From Phycisphaerales bacterium Planc_01 (GTDB taxonomy: Bacteria > Planctomycetota > Phycisphaerae > Sedimentisphaerales > Anaerobacaceae), in assembly GCA_001603075.1 (NCBI GenBank), contig LVBB01000060.1:1-53080 (forward strand): a stretch of DNA of 53,080 nucleotides, in the 5' to 3' direction. Below are positions 1 to 9,001 of the stretch, in pieces. The notes under the pieces were generated by a model that was given only the letters and a program-made list of their open reading frames with translations, was not told the origin of the DNA and made no database searches. The position numbers and the translations under genes were made by a program. Numbering within the stretch: the first letter of the stretch is position 1; each line of letters begins with the position of its first letter.

Positions 1-99
1 GTCATCAACGTGGATGACTCTGCCCCACCCGGCCGCCGTGAGCCCCGCAACAAGGACGCACGCGGCCACCATGATTTGCTTGCTCCCTAACCTGTCCAT
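1..99 (-). CDS. Beta-helix surface protein, second copy, N-terminal fragment cut by window edge
   Basis: The visible 33 codons are identical to the start of the complete gene at 147-1970: a start codon at 97-99, a basic N-terminus, a hydrophobic signal segment and then VIHVDD. The same ribosome binding site (AAGGAG, about 8 bases upstream) is present. The complete neighbour stops at 147, so only 47 bases separate the two genes. They lie head-to-tail and could be co-transcribed. The rest of the protein lies outside the window. It is either a real tandem paralogue or the product of an assembly that broke inside a repeat. An exact repeat at the very end of a sequence is what a graph assembler leaves in that case. 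Confidence 0.75.
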   Translation of the reverse strand, partial: MDRLGSKQIMVAACVLVAGLTAAGWGRVIHVDD

Positions 100-119
100 G
101 TTCCGCTCCTTTCGATATG
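1..119. repeat. Exact 119-bp direct repeat, copy 1
   Basis: Bases 1-119 are identical to 1872-1990. The repeat covers the Shine-Dalgarno region, the start codon and the first 33 codons of the beta-helix protein on the minus strand. The two copies diverge immediately upstream of the leader (position 120 versus 1991). Copy 1 is cut by the window edge, so its real length may be greater. Confidence 0.97.
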
Positions 120-146
120 AAGTGATGCGTATGATGCCGCACTATA

Positions 147-1970
147 TCAGCGTGCCATATCCGGGGCAGTCCCTTCCGACCATTGCAGCAACACGATCCG
201 CAAGTCCTCGAAGTCGACCTTGCCGTCGCCGTTGATATCGCCGGGCGTGCGCATCTCGGGTACCGGGCCGTCGAACCAGGACTTGCTGGCTTCAGCGGTG
301 CCGCCGTAGGCGCCGAGGTTGACGATGCCGCCGTTGGGGATCGGCTCGTCGCCGACCGGAGCGGTCGGATCGCCGGCATCGATGCACGGACTGGTCACAT
401 CATCCTGGACCCAGCTTTGCGCGACCGGGTCCCAACGTCCGGCTTGGCTGCGGAGGTGATAGTCCCCATCGACCCACACATCCTCGTCGGCATCCCAATA
501 CCCAGGAGCGGCAAACAACGGATCGACGTCGAGATTGCCCTCGCCCGGCCAGCCGCCCAGAGTATTGCTGTAGCTCACCGACACATTCATGTAACGGACG
601 CGTCCATCTTCAAACATCGGTGTCTCGTCCCATACGATGCTGTTGAGGAGGACCACACTCGCCGGCGCACGGCTTACCACGCGAAACAGCGAACCGTTGG
701 GTGTCCGATTGTCGGCGATCGTGGTGTGTGTCAGCAGCAGAGGAGTCTGGGATTCGATCACGGCGCCGGCATCCAGCACCCTGTTGCCCACGAAGAGGCA
801 TTGCTCGCTGGACAGGCCGCCAAAACCATAGAAGGCCGCCCCGCTTTGGTAGGCGGTGTTGCCGCTGAAGCGACAACGCACGACACGGTTCAGGTTCCCT
901 GAAATGGCGCCACCTCGATCGGCCCAGTTGTCGCGGAACACGCAGTCGGCCACAGACACCCTGCAGTTGGACGCGACGCTGATTGCCATGGCCCCGCCCG
1001 AACTGCGAACGCCTGGTGCCGTCTGTGGTTGGAGCGTATTCGCTGCGAAGGCGCAGTCCGTCACACTCAGGTCGCCGTTGACGTGATGCAGTCCTCCCCC
1101 CGTGTTGACGGCCGCATTCCCCCAGATCACAGAACCGGACAGGGACAGATCGACCCATTCGGTGTACATCGCTCCGCCTCTGGCGGAGTAGGCCATGCCC
1201 AATTCGCAATCCACCAGTGCCAGACGCCCCCCCTGCGCGAACAAGGCCCCACCATACTCTTTTGAGGCATTCACGAGGAATCTGCTGTCATGGATCTCTG
1301 AAAGGGTCTCCATGTCTCCCCGAGCGTGACGGACAAATATGGCGCCGCCTTCCGGACCCCAATTGCGTGTGAACGTGCAGCGTCGCACGGTCAGACTGCT
1401 ACCGATGATACGCAGACCTCCGCCCCCGTCTGTTGCATGTCCGCCGGTGACGTCGGGCGAGTGTCCGTCTCGAACAGTGAATCCATCGAGTACAGAGGCA
1501 AGTACGCCTTCAGCCACAACGACGCTGACGCTGTTATCGACTCGTCTCGGCGACTCGGCAAGGTGATGCGCTTCCGCAACCTCGCCGTCGTCGCCGTTCA
1601 GGTCGCCGCTGAGGACTGTCTCGTAGCGTTCGACGTCGCGCTCGTCGGGATCGTCGCCGGTCAGGCCGGCGTAGCCGCCCGTCAGCGTCACCCCGCTGAT
1701 GAGGTGAAACGACGCGTTGCGGTCGCCTGGAACGATGCCGACGCCGCGGTCGGGCGTGTAGACGCCCTGGGCCACGCGGATTTCATCGCCTGCGCAGGCG
1801 ATAGCCAAGGCGTCTTGGAGATGCGTGTAGGCATCGGTCCAGGATGAGCCGTCGCCGGCGCCGGCGGCATCGTCATCAACGTGGATGACTCTGCCCCACC
1901 CGGCCGCCGTGAGCCCCGCAACAAGGACGCACGCGGCCACCATGATTTGCTTGCTCCCTAACCTGTCCAT
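147..1970 (-). CDS. Secreted right-handed beta-helix protein with dockerin-like C-terminus
   Basis: This is a predicted exported surface protein of 607 aa. The start chosen is the ATG at 1968-1970, with AAGGAG just upstream; a longer reading from 2075 has no ribosome binding site. Residues 1-25 form a signal peptide. The segment after VIHVDDDAAG is a motif typical of planctomycete and PMP-like beta-helix proteins. Residues of about 60-540 hold many short Gly/Asn/Val-rich turns such as GGAIF, GGAMY and GGGLH, the pattern of a parallel beta-helix. The C-terminus carries one EF-hand-like dockerin half-repeat, DINGDGKVDFEDLRIVLLQW, found at the end of many secreted Phycisphaerae proteins. A polysaccharide-binding or surface-display role is an inference; no catalytic motif was recognised. 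Its first 33 codons are duplicated at the window edge. Confidence 0.85.
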   Translation of the reverse strand: MDRLGSKQIMVAACVLVAGLTAAGWGRVIHVDDDAAGAGDGSSWTDAYTHLQDALAIACAGDEIRVAQGVYTPDRGVGIVPGDRNASFHLISGVTLTGGYAGLTGDDPDERDVERYETVLSGDLNGDDGEVAEAHHLAESPRRVDNSVSVVVAEGVLASVLDGFTVRDGHSPDVTGGHATDGGGGLRIIGSSLTVRRCTFTRNWGPEGGAIFVRHARGDMETLSEIHDSRFLVNASKEYGGALFAQGGRLALVDCELGMAYSARGGAMYTEWVDLSLSGSVIWGNAAVNTGGGLHHVNGDLSVTDCAFAANTLQPQTAPGVRSSGGAMAISVASNCRVSVADCVFRDNWADRGGAISGNLNRVVRCRFSGNTAYQSGAAFYGFGGLSSEQCLFVGNRVLDAGAVIESQTPLLLTHTTIADNRTPNGSLFRVVSRAPASVVLLNSIVWDETPMFEDGRVRYMNVSVSYSNTLGGWPGEGNLDVDPLFAAPGYWDADEDVWVDGDYHLRSQAGRWDPVAQSWVQDDVTSPCIDAGDPTAPVGDEPIPNGGIVNLGAYGGTAEASKSWFDGPVPEMRTPGDINGDGKVDFEDLRIVLLQWSEGTAPDMAR

Positions 1971-1990
1971 GTTCCGCTCCTTTCGATATG
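1872..1990. repeat. Exact 119-bp direct repeat, copy 2
   Basis: Identical to bases 1-119. This copy spans the leader, start codon and signal-peptide codons of the complete beta-helix gene. Confidence 0.97.
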
Positions 1991-2329
1991 TATGATGACT
2001 ATGACATCGCATGGGCCCACACCCATGCCTGCTTCCGCGCAGACCGCAACCGCTGTCGCTCCGTGCAAACGTCAAAACGCGACCAGATTAGAGGTTCTCC
2101 GCGCATGTCGCACCTCATTCGCCGGGAGGCCCTGATTGCAGAGCGTCCGGGCAGCAGAGAAACTCACCGGGTCACAAAGGCAGGCGGGTATGAACGAAAC
2201 AGATGATATGATAGCAGATCAGAATCTTATGATAGATGCTTCTGCCCGCCTTCATGTCTCATTTCCCGGATTCTACCAAGGAGCAGGCGAGCTCTGCAAG
2301 GAATTTCTTCTCGCCGCGGCCAACTTTTC
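1991..2329. other. Intergenic region with a 7-bp stem-loop
   Basis: These 339 bases lie between the beta-helix gene leader and the MFS transporter stop, both on the minus strand. They contain a perfect stem-loop at 2009-2028 (GCATGGG, 6-nt loop, CCCATGC). Its left half resembles a palindrome at 45538-45557. No convincing gene, and no terminator with a T-tract for the transporter, was seen. Confidence 0.6.
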
Positions 2330-3574
2330 TTAGCTTGTTTGGCGACGCGCCGCCCGACAGGAGGACGTGAAGTGGATTGCCAGTTGGGCGATCAGGCCGA
2401 GGCCGATCAGCGCGACGGCGAACCAGTACGGCGCATAGGGTCCGACGTGCCGGGCCAGATGGCCGCCCGTTCCGGCGCCTGTGACGATGCCGATCGAAAT
2501 CACCATTTCGTGGATGGTCATGCGGGCCGAGCGGTTGCGGCTGGTCGAGACGCCGTAGTAGAGATGGCTGCTGTACGCGAATCCGAACGGCAGACCGAGC
2601 ACGATGGCTGAGATGACAAAGACGCTCAGTGTCCGTCCGTAGATCATCATCAGCAGGGCTGCCAGCAGCATCACCTGGCCCATCAGAAGCGGCGCGAGTT
2701 TGAAATGCCAGAAGGCCCAGCGGCCTGATGTCGTCAACGACAGGAAATTGCACAACGCAAAGACCGCATAGTAGATGCCGAACTGGGCTTCGGAGTGCCC
2801 CAACGCCACAAAGAGCAATGCGAATTGCGACCGCACGATCGCCTGTGAGGCCCACGCACAGAACAGGGCCACCCGCGACATCCAGCGGTAGGCCGCCAGA
2901 GACCGTCCATTCTGCGGCGGCTCTGCCACCGGCCCGGGTCGCGTGGTCTCGTCGGTATGCCCTGTGTTGTTTCGTGCCAAGCCCAACAGCGCCAGCGACG
3001 CCACAAAGCACACCACCGCTGCGACCATCGGCCAGATGGGATTCTGCTCGACCAGCCAGGCTCCGATCACCGGCCCGATCAGGCCGCCGCTCGACCAGGA
3101 GCCATTGTACCGCCCGAGTTGGCGATTGAGCTCGAGTCCCTCGAAATGGGCGGAGACCCAGCTCATCAGGAACGGCCAGAACAGGGCCATGGCCGCCCCG
3201 CCGCACCCCCCTGCCGCGATGATCATCCAGATCCATGCCCGTCCGTCGGAGGTACCCTGTCGCCCAGAGCCAAACACCGCCGCGACCATCATCACGGCCG
3301 CGATCAGCGCTATCGTCGTTGCCAGGCGCGTCGCCCAACGGACATCCAGATGCCCCAGCAGCGAACCGGCGAAGACCAGGGCGGCCATATACGCCAGGCT
3401 GTTGCCCGCCAGGGCATAGCCCACGTGCGTTTCGGTGCCGCCGATGGCGGTCAGGACGAAGGGCATGGCCGTCCAGCAAATGCCCAGGCTCAGGGCGGTG
3501 GCAAAGGCCGCGCCGTACAAGGGCCAGTTCCGGCCGGTCCCGACCGAATCAGTTGTCTGGTGCTCTCGTATCAT
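2330..3574 (-). CDS. MFS transporter
   Basis: A polytopic inner-membrane protein of 414 aa with about 12 hydrophobic helices arranged as two six-helix halves, matching the major facilitator superfamily by length and pattern. The start chosen is the ATG at 3572-3574 (MIREHQ). The longer open frame to 3676 would add about 34 residues that do not look like transporter sequence. The first helix follows NWPLYGAAFATALSLG. Basic loops such as RWATR lie between helices 2 and 3. The central cytoplasmic loop (residues of about 190-220) is rich in Asp, Pro and Gln. The substrate cannot be told from sequence. The gene is divergent from the ECF sigma gene, with 162 bases between the start codons. Confidence 0.8.
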   Translation of the reverse strand: MIREHQTTDSVGTGRNWPLYGAAFATALSLGICWTAMPFVLTAIGGTETHVGYALAGNSLAYMAALVFAGSLLGHLDVRWATRLATTIALIAAVMMVAAVFGSGRQGTSDGRAWIWMIIAAGGCGGAAMALFWPFLMSWVSAHFEGLELNRQLGRYNGSWSSGGLIGPVIGAWLVEQNPIWPMVAAVVCFVASLALLGLARNNTGHTDETTRPGPVAEPPQNGRSLAAYRWMSRVALFCAWASQAIVRSQFALLFVALGHSEAQFGIYYAVFALCNFLSLTTSGRWAFWHFKLAPLLMGQVMLLAALLMMIYGRTLSVFVISAIVLGLPFGFAYSSHLYYGVSTSRNRSARMTIHEMVISIGIVTGAGTGGHLARHVGPYAPYWFAVALIGLGLIAQLAIHFTSSCRAARRQTS

Positions 3575-3736
3575 CCCTATTGGGCTCCAAGCCCGGCGAT
3601 TGTAACACCGGCTCGCCAGTTCGCCAGCCGTCGCCCGCAAGAAAACGACGAACCGCCAGAAGATCGCCATACCCAATCACAGTGCATTGGTGTGTAATAG
3701 GCCGAACAGCGATCGTGTTTCAGTCAGGTGCGCAGG

Positions 3737-4300
3737 ATGGTCGAGGAAAGACTGTTGATTCTCCGGTTCAAGAGAGGCTCGCCGCAGGCCCTGCGCCGGA
3801 TCTATGACAAGTACAAGGTGGAACTGCTCAAGCTGGCCACGGTGCTGCTGGGCGACGGCAACGCCGCCGAGGACATCGTGCACGACGTCTTTGTGTCGTT
3901 CGCCGGCTCGGCCGAGCGGATCAAACTGACCGGCAGCCTCCGCAGCTATCTGACTACAAGCGTGGTCAACCGCGTCCGCAACCACAGGCGAAACAACGGC
4001 CGACATGGGGGAATCAGCCTGGAAGCTGCGTCGCTGCCTGCGTCCGGCGGCCCGGGGCCCGCGCAGTGGGCCATTCTCAGCGAGCAACTCGCCCTGTTGA
4101 CCGAGGCGCTGCAACAGTTGCCCTACGAGCAACGCGAAGCGGTTAGCCTTCGCATGGAGATGGACATGAGCTTCCGCCAGATCGCGGCGGTGCAGCGCGT
4201 GCCGCTGAACACCGCCAAAGGCCGATATCGGTACGCCATGGAACGACTGCGGTCTCTGCTGAACAGTGAGGTACAACGATGCGATCCGCAGACCACATAA
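3737..4300 (+). CDS. ECF-type RNA polymerase sigma factor
   Basis: A small sigma70-family protein of about 187 aa. Region 2 is visible at residues 10-80 (LRRIYDKYK, AAEDIVHDVF, LRSYLTTSVVNRVRNHRR). Region 4 is at residues 120-180, where LPYEQREAVSLR, SFRQIAAVQ and TAKGRYRYAMERLR give the helix-turn-helix that reads the -35 box. The length and the lack of regions 1 and 3 fit the extracytoplasmic-function class. The start at 3737 is an ATG; a GTG three codons upstream is also possible. The last 22 bases overlap the next gene, indicating translational coupling with a likely regulatory partner. Target promoters are unknown. Confidence 0.92.
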   Translation: MVEERLLILRFKRGSPQALRRIYDKYKVELLKLATVLLGDGNAAEDIVHDVFVSFAGSAERIKLTGSLRSYLTTSVVNRVRNHRRNNGRHGGISLEAASLPASGGPGPAQWAILSEQLALLTEALQQLPYEQREAVSLRMEMDMSFRQIAAVQRVPLNTAKGRYRYAMERLRSLLNSEVQRCDPQTT

Positions 4301-5598
4301 GAAAACTCTTTCGAGACGCCAGGCTGGGCATTGGGCCCCAGGCCGATGAGCGGGTCTTTCGGGATATGCTCGGGGCCCAGCAGGAACACGCAAAGAAACC
4401 AGAGACGTTGATTGTGAAAGGGAGATCGATCATGAAGAGTCCATTCGCCAAATTCGCTATCGCCGCCGCCGTTGTCGTCGCCTGCGTCATGGGCCTGTTC
4501 CTGTGGACGGGCACCCAATCCAGCGTGGCCCTGGCCGACGTCCTGGCCCGAATGCACGAGGTCAGAGCCTACGTATTCCGCTGCACCGCGACAATCACCG
4601 GGCTGAAAGCTGGTAACACAACAATAGACACAGAGTCCCACAGCATCATCGTGACATCGCAGGACCACGGAACCAAGATGGTCATGGAGACCGTCGATCC
4701 CAACGGGACGAGAACCATGACTCAAGAGATGTACATGTCGCCCCAGAATGGGACCATGCTGGCGATCATGCCCAAAGAGAAGAGGTACATCCGCATGGAA
4801 TACGACGAGAGCATGGCCGAACGCATGCGCAAACAGAATCACGACCCGAGCGCCATCGTTCAGCTCGCCGTAGGACAGGGCTATGAGAGCCTGGGACGGG
4901 TCATGCTCGACGGTGTCGAGGTCGAGAAGTTCCGCAGCACGGACCCCAACTTCCTGGGCAACGTGATGGATCGGCCCGAAGTCATGATCTACGTGGACGT
5001 GCAGACCCAACTGCCTGTGCGCATGGAAATCGACGCCCGGATGGGCGAAGGGACGCGCATTCATACGGCGATGCACGATTTCCAGTGGGACGTGGTGGTC
5101 GACGCGGCCGAGTTCAATCCGGTCATCCCGGACGACTACACACCTTTGGCCGGCGGACCGCTCAAGATGCCGGCCATAAATGAGGAGACGGCCATTCAGG
5201 GGTTGAAGCTCTGCGTGGAGTTGACGGGCCGCTACCCGGAGAAGCTCGACATGATGAGCCTCATGTCGCAGATGGGACTCGCCCAAAACCGTGAGAACTC
5301 GCTGTTCAAGCAGCTTCAAGACGAGAACAAGAACCTCACGGAGGACGAGAGGATCAGGAAGCTCACAGATATTCTGATGCCCATCCAGGCCATCGGCACC
5401 TTCCACGCCATGCTCCTCGCGGATGACAAGGACCCGGCCTACTACGGTGACGTCGTCACGCCCGAGGACAGCGATCAGGTTCTGATGCGGTGGCAGGTTT
5501 CCGAGACGGAATATCGTGTGATTTTCGGCAGTCTGCACGTCGAAACCGTCAGCGCTGAAGCGCTGGCGGAGCTTGAGAAGATGCTGCCTCGCCCATAG
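4279..5598 (+). CDS. Membrane-anchored putative anti-sigma / LolA-like protein paired with the ECF sigma gene
   Basis: A 439-aa protein whose first 50 residues are cytosolic, followed by IMKSPFAKFAIAAAVVV, a single transmembrane helix at residues of about 54-72. A large exported domain then begins with VALADVLARMHEV. This layout, directly overlapping an ECF sigma gene, is common in Phycisphaerae. The exported part (residues of about 80-290) resembles the outer-membrane-lipoprotein-sorting (LolA-like) fold by its alternating Met/Thr-rich beta strands. The role as sigma antagonist is inferred from position and topology; no zinc-binding anti-sigma motif is present. An internal ATG at 4432 has a very good ribosome binding site (GGGAG, 7 bases upstream) and could give a shorter product. 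Confidence 0.7.
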   Translation: MRSADHIRKLFRDARLGIGPQADERVFRDMLGAQQEHAKKPETLIVKGRSIMKSPFAKFAIAAAVVVACVMGLFLWTGTQSSVALADVLARMHEVRAYVFRCTATITGLKAGNTTIDTESHSIIVTSQDHGTKMVMETVDPNGTRTMTQEMYMSPQNGTMLAIMPKEKRYIRMEYDESMAERMRKQNHDPSAIVQLAVGQGYESLGRVMLDGVEVEKFRSTDPNFLGNVMDRPEVMIYVDVQTQLPVRMEIDARMGEGTRIHTAMHDFQWDVVVDAAEFNPVIPDDYTPLAGGPLKMPAINEETAIQGLKLCVELTGRYPEKLDMMSLMSQMGLAQNRENSLFKQLQDENKNLTEDERIRKLTDILMPIQAIGTFHAMLLADDKDPAYYGDVVTPEDSDQVLMRWQVSETEYRVIFGSLHVETVSAEALAELEKMLPRP

Positions 5599-5622
5599 CA
5601 TGCTGTTGGTTCAGTTCACGAC

Positions 5623-5651
5623 GGGCCGGGTCTTCGGATCCGGCCCTTTTT
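5623..5651 (+). terminator. Rho-independent terminator after the sigma/anti-sigma operon
   Basis: A 10-bp stem (one G-T pair) capped by a TTCG tetraloop, 5623-5646, is followed directly by TTTTT. It lies 24 bases after the stop codon at 5598 and separates this operon from the convergent gene ending at 5676. Confidence 0.92.
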
Positions 5652-5675
5652 CGTTGTCGTCGAATGGTGCGGCGC

Positions 5676-8600
5676 TCAGCGCGCCTGTCCGTCGATCAAT
5701 TGCTGGATCTTCTGCCGCCGGGCGATGAAGACCTGCTGCATAGCCCGGTCGCCGGCGGCCAGTTCGATCGCCCGGTCGAGATGCCGCACCGCCAGGGCGT
5801 GGTCCTGTCGCCGGAAGCTCAACTGAGCGAGCATGTCGTGCGTGCGAGCCTGCCCGTCGCGGGGCAACAGGGGCAGCATGCGTTCCAAGGCCGCCATCGC
5901 TCCGGGCAGATCGCCCTGGGCGTCGCGGGTTTCGGCCAGATTCGTGTACGCACCGAGCAGGCCGGGGTTTCGTTGCAGGGCATGCTCGAAGGCGGCTGCC
6001 GCCCGGTCAAACGAACGGATGCGCCGGTAGCAGATCCCCAGGTTGTTCCAGCCCGCCGCGTCGCGGGGCGCCAGCCGGACGAAATACTCGTACTGCTCGA
6101 CGGCGCGGGGATAATCCTGTGACAGCATGTAGCGTTTCGCCAGGCGGCCCCGCAACTCGGCGACGCCCGGCGTTCGCTCGACCGCCTCTTCCAGGGCCCG
6201 AATCTCCATGCGTAACTCTTCGAGAATGCTGTCCACGTCCCGGTCGTGGGGATTGACCCGCTTGGCGGCGGCGAACTGCTCGTTCATGATGTCCGGATCG
6301 CCGAGCAGGGCGCCGACGACACCCTGCAACACGTGGGTGGTCGCCTGGCTGTATTGCTGGAGGACGACCCTCGGGTCCTCCTGCTCGTCCGGCAACGGGC
6401 CGACGTTGGTCACGTGGGTCAACAGAGGCGTGCAATGCTCGCTGATGGCCTGCATGATCTCCAGCCACGAGCCTTCCACGTCCCGCTTGATAGCGGCGCC
6501 GAACTCCAGATAGGGCTTGTCGTCGGTGTGCAACGGCCCCTGCCCGGCGAGCTTTCGCAGGTCCTCCTCGCCCACGATCAGGCAGTCCAGGAAGTCGTAG
6601 ACCGAGTACACGTTGATCTCTTCGAGGTCTTTGGCGATGTCGGGCCGTTCGGCGATGGCCTTGATCCGCCGGAAGTCCAGTTGCATCGGCTCCAGCGTCG
6701 CCAGGAGTACGGCGTGCTTGTTCACGCAGTTGTTGACGAACCACAGCGAACAGTGCGGCATCGCCGCCTGGAAGCTGCGCAGGATGAGCCGGAAGTCCTC
6801 CGGACGAAGGTCCAGCGGAAGCCAGCAGGAGACGACGCCGTTCGGCTTGAGGCGTTCGCGACAGGTCTTGAAATGATCGTATGTATAGAGGGCCGAGCTG
6901 CCGGTGGTGCCCGGATAGGTCGAGTCGTTCATGATGACGTCGAACTTCTCCTCGGTCATCTTGATGAAATTCTTGCCGTCCATGATGATCTTGCGGAGGT
7001 TCGGGTTGGCGTACGAACGGCGGTTGATTTCCTCGAAGAACACCCCCGCCTCGAAGACGCCCGGACAGATGTCGACGATCGTGTAGCGTGCGATCCCGAA
7101 ATCCAGTCCGATGCCGCATGTCTCGCCGCTGCCGTAACCGATCTGCACCACGTCCTGCGGGTTTTCGTGAACGAACAGCGGGGCATACGCCTGGAGCTTC
7201 TGCGTCGTGCGCAGCATCAGGTCCATGCCCGCGACGTCCACGCCGTCGACGGCGATCAGGCGGTCGCCGTCCGGCAGGTCGTGGACGGTTACCGTTCCGG
7301 TGGCGTCGTCATGGATGAACACGATCTTGCTGGGGTGGTGATAGGTGTTCATGGTTTGCAGGAACACATCCTGCGGGATCGCGAGGGCTGACACGGCGAT
7401 CAGCACCGTCGAGACCACCGCCCCTCCGGCGGCCAGCGCAAGGCGCCGTTTGTCCGAGAGAACGACCAGTACGGTCGCCAGCACAAACAGGACCGCCACG
7501 ACCACGAGGAAGCTGTTGCGCAGCCCGAACCACGGCACCATCAGGAAGCCGGCGGCGGAGGCCCCCAGGACGCTGCCCACCGTATCGGCGGCGTACACCT
7601 GCCCCACGCGCCGCCCCACCGTTTCCCACGCCGGCGCGCAGATCCGTACTGCAAGGGGAAAGACCATCCCCATCAGCACCGTCGGCACGAACATCACGAG
7701 CAGCGTGTCGATGAAATGGACCACAGTATCGCCCGCAAACGAGATCTTCCAGTCCACCACGTGCTTGAGGATCAGCGCATCGACGTGCCAGAGCCAACCG
7801 AGCATCCCGATAGACCCCAGCAGAGACAGCGCCAGCGCGAACTCAATCGCGGCGAACCCGAAGATCGGGTCCTTCAGACGGGGCACCAACACCATGCTCG
7901 ACAGCAGACTGCCCAGGGCGATGCCGAGAATGAAGCACGTCAGCATGCAGGCGAAGGCGTAGGCGGATGTCTCCAGGACAAACACGAGCACCCGGGTCCA
8001 GAGCACCTCCATCGCCATCCCGCAGAACCCTGCGACAAGGACGCCGCCCAGGACGATCGTCCTGACGCGTTCGGAGTACACCGCGGGCGATTCCTGCGCC
8101 CGGTCGATCCGTTCCTTGAGCGAGGCGAGCCCTTTCTGCTTGCGTTTGGCCGAACCCGCAATCACCGGTCGCGGCCCGATGCCCAGAGAGACCAGCCAGA
8201 CTGTAGAGGCGATCGCGATGTTGGTGGCTGCCGTCGCGTAGATCGAGGCATTGACGCCCAGCAGCCGGATCAGATAGTAGCCGGCCAGGAACGTGCCCAG
8301 GACGGCGCCGAACGTGTTGGCCGCATAGAGATAGCCGACGCCCTGCCCGGTCCGCTGCGTGGACTTCTTCTCGCTCGCCGAAGTCGCCCAGAACCCGCTC
8401 AGGATCGGCAGGGTCCCGCCCATCAGGGCCGTGGGAAGCAGAAGAATGAGGACCGAGACGATGAAACGAACCAGATTCAGCGTGTAGACGCCCGGCTCGT
8501 ACGTCTGGAAGAACCAGAGGTAAAATCGATCCACGAGACTGAGGATGGTCGGAAAGGCGAAGCCGTACGCGCCGATGCCCAGTTCCAGGGCGGCGTAGAG

Positions 8601-8843
8601 CCGCACCGGTCGCGTCACGCGGTCGGCCCGGTGCCCGATCCGCCAGCTTCCAATCGCCAGCCCCAGCATAAAGGCCGTCAGGACCGTGCTGGCCGCGTAG
8701 ACCGTATTGCCGAAGACCGTACCGAGCGACCGCATCCACGTCACCTCGTAGATCAGACCGGTGGCGCCGGAAACCAGAAACAGGGGGAGGATCAGTCTGC
8801 GGTGAACGGCCCGAACCGGGCGGCCTTGCGCTGTCGCTTTCAT
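5676..8843 (-). CDS. Fused MFS-type membrane protein / spermidine-synthase-like domain / TPR protein
   Basis: A 1055-aa three-part protein. Residues 20-500 carry many transmembrane helices with loops such as GATGLIYEVTWMR, MGGTLPIL and MGMVFPLAVR, known from the fused MFS/spermidine synthase family. Residues of about 510-790 form a Rossmann methyltransferase-like domain (IGYGSGETCG, IVDICPG, then DVIMNDSTYP, where the Asp aligns with the catalytic Asp of spermidine synthase). Residues of about 850-1050 hold tetratricopeptide repeats (WNNLGICYRR, AYTNLAETRD). Whether it makes polyamines is unproven; membrane-fused members may modify other substrates. The start at 8843 has GGAAGG seven bases upstream; an ATG two codons earlier is also possible. 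A strong promoter sits at 8899-8927. It converges on the sigma operon. Confidence 0.85.
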   Translation of the reverse strand: MKATAQGRPVRAVHRRLILPLFLVSGATGLIYEVTWMRSLGTVFGNTVYAASTVLTAFMLGLAIGSWRIGHRADRVTRPVRLYAALELGIGAYGFAFPTILSLVDRFYLWFFQTYEPGVYTLNLVRFIVSVLILLLPTALMGGTLPILSGFWATSASEKKSTQRTGQGVGYLYAANTFGAVLGTFLAGYYLIRLLGVNASIYATAATNIAIASTVWLVSLGIGPRPVIAGSAKRKQKGLASLKERIDRAQESPAVYSERVRTIVLGGVLVAGFCGMAMEVLWTRVLVFVLETSAYAFACMLTCFILGIALGSLLSSMVLVPRLKDPIFGFAAIEFALALSLLGSIGMLGWLWHVDALILKHVVDWKISFAGDTVVHFIDTLLVMFVPTVLMGMVFPLAVRICAPAWETVGRRVGQVYAADTVGSVLGASAAGFLMVPWFGLRNSFLVVVAVLFVLATVLVVLSDKRRLALAAGGAVVSTVLIAVSALAIPQDVFLQTMNTYHHPSKIVFIHDDATGTVTVHDLPDGDRLIAVDGVDVAGMDLMLRTTQKLQAYAPLFVHENPQDVVQIGYGSGETCGIGLDFGIARYTIVDICPGVFEAGVFFEEINRRSYANPNLRKIIMDGKNFIKMTEEKFDVIMNDSTYPGTTGSSALYTYDHFKTCRERLKPNGVVSCWLPLDLRPEDFRLILRSFQAAMPHCSLWFVNNCVNKHAVLLATLEPMQLDFRRIKAIAERPDIAKDLEEINVYSVYDFLDCLIVGEEDLRKLAGQGPLHTDDKPYLEFGAAIKRDVEGSWLEIMQAISEHCTPLLTHVTNVGPLPDEQEDPRVVLQQYSQATTHVLQGVVGALLGDPDIMNEQFAAAKRVNPHDRDVDSILEELRMEIRALEEAVERTPGVAELRGRLAKRYMLSQDYPRAVEQYEYFVRLAPRDAAGWNNLGICYRRIRSFDRAAAAFEHALQRNPGLLGAYTNLAETRDAQGDLPGAMAALERMLPLLPRDGQARTHDMLAQLSFRRQDHALAVRHLDRAIELAAGDRAMQQVFIARRQKIQQLIDGQAR

Positions 8844-8898
8844 GTTCATACCTTCCCAGGAGAACCCGAAACCACAACACACAGACGGTTAGGTACAC

Positions 8899-8927
8899 AG
8901 TATATCCACTTTGCACGCATCGGTCAA
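8899..8927 (-). promoter_or_regulatory. Sigma70-type promoter for the MFS/spermidine synthase fusion
   Basis: Minus-strand reading: TTGACC at 8922-8927, a 17-bp spacer and TATACT at 8899-8904. The expected transcription start is near 8892, giving a leader of about 45-50 bases. Confidence 0.75.
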
Positions 8928-9001
8928 GTCGCCGTCCGAAGAACGTGCCGGCCAGCGGCGGAGCTCAGGGCATCATGGAGGTGGGGACACGAAGCGGACG
9001 G

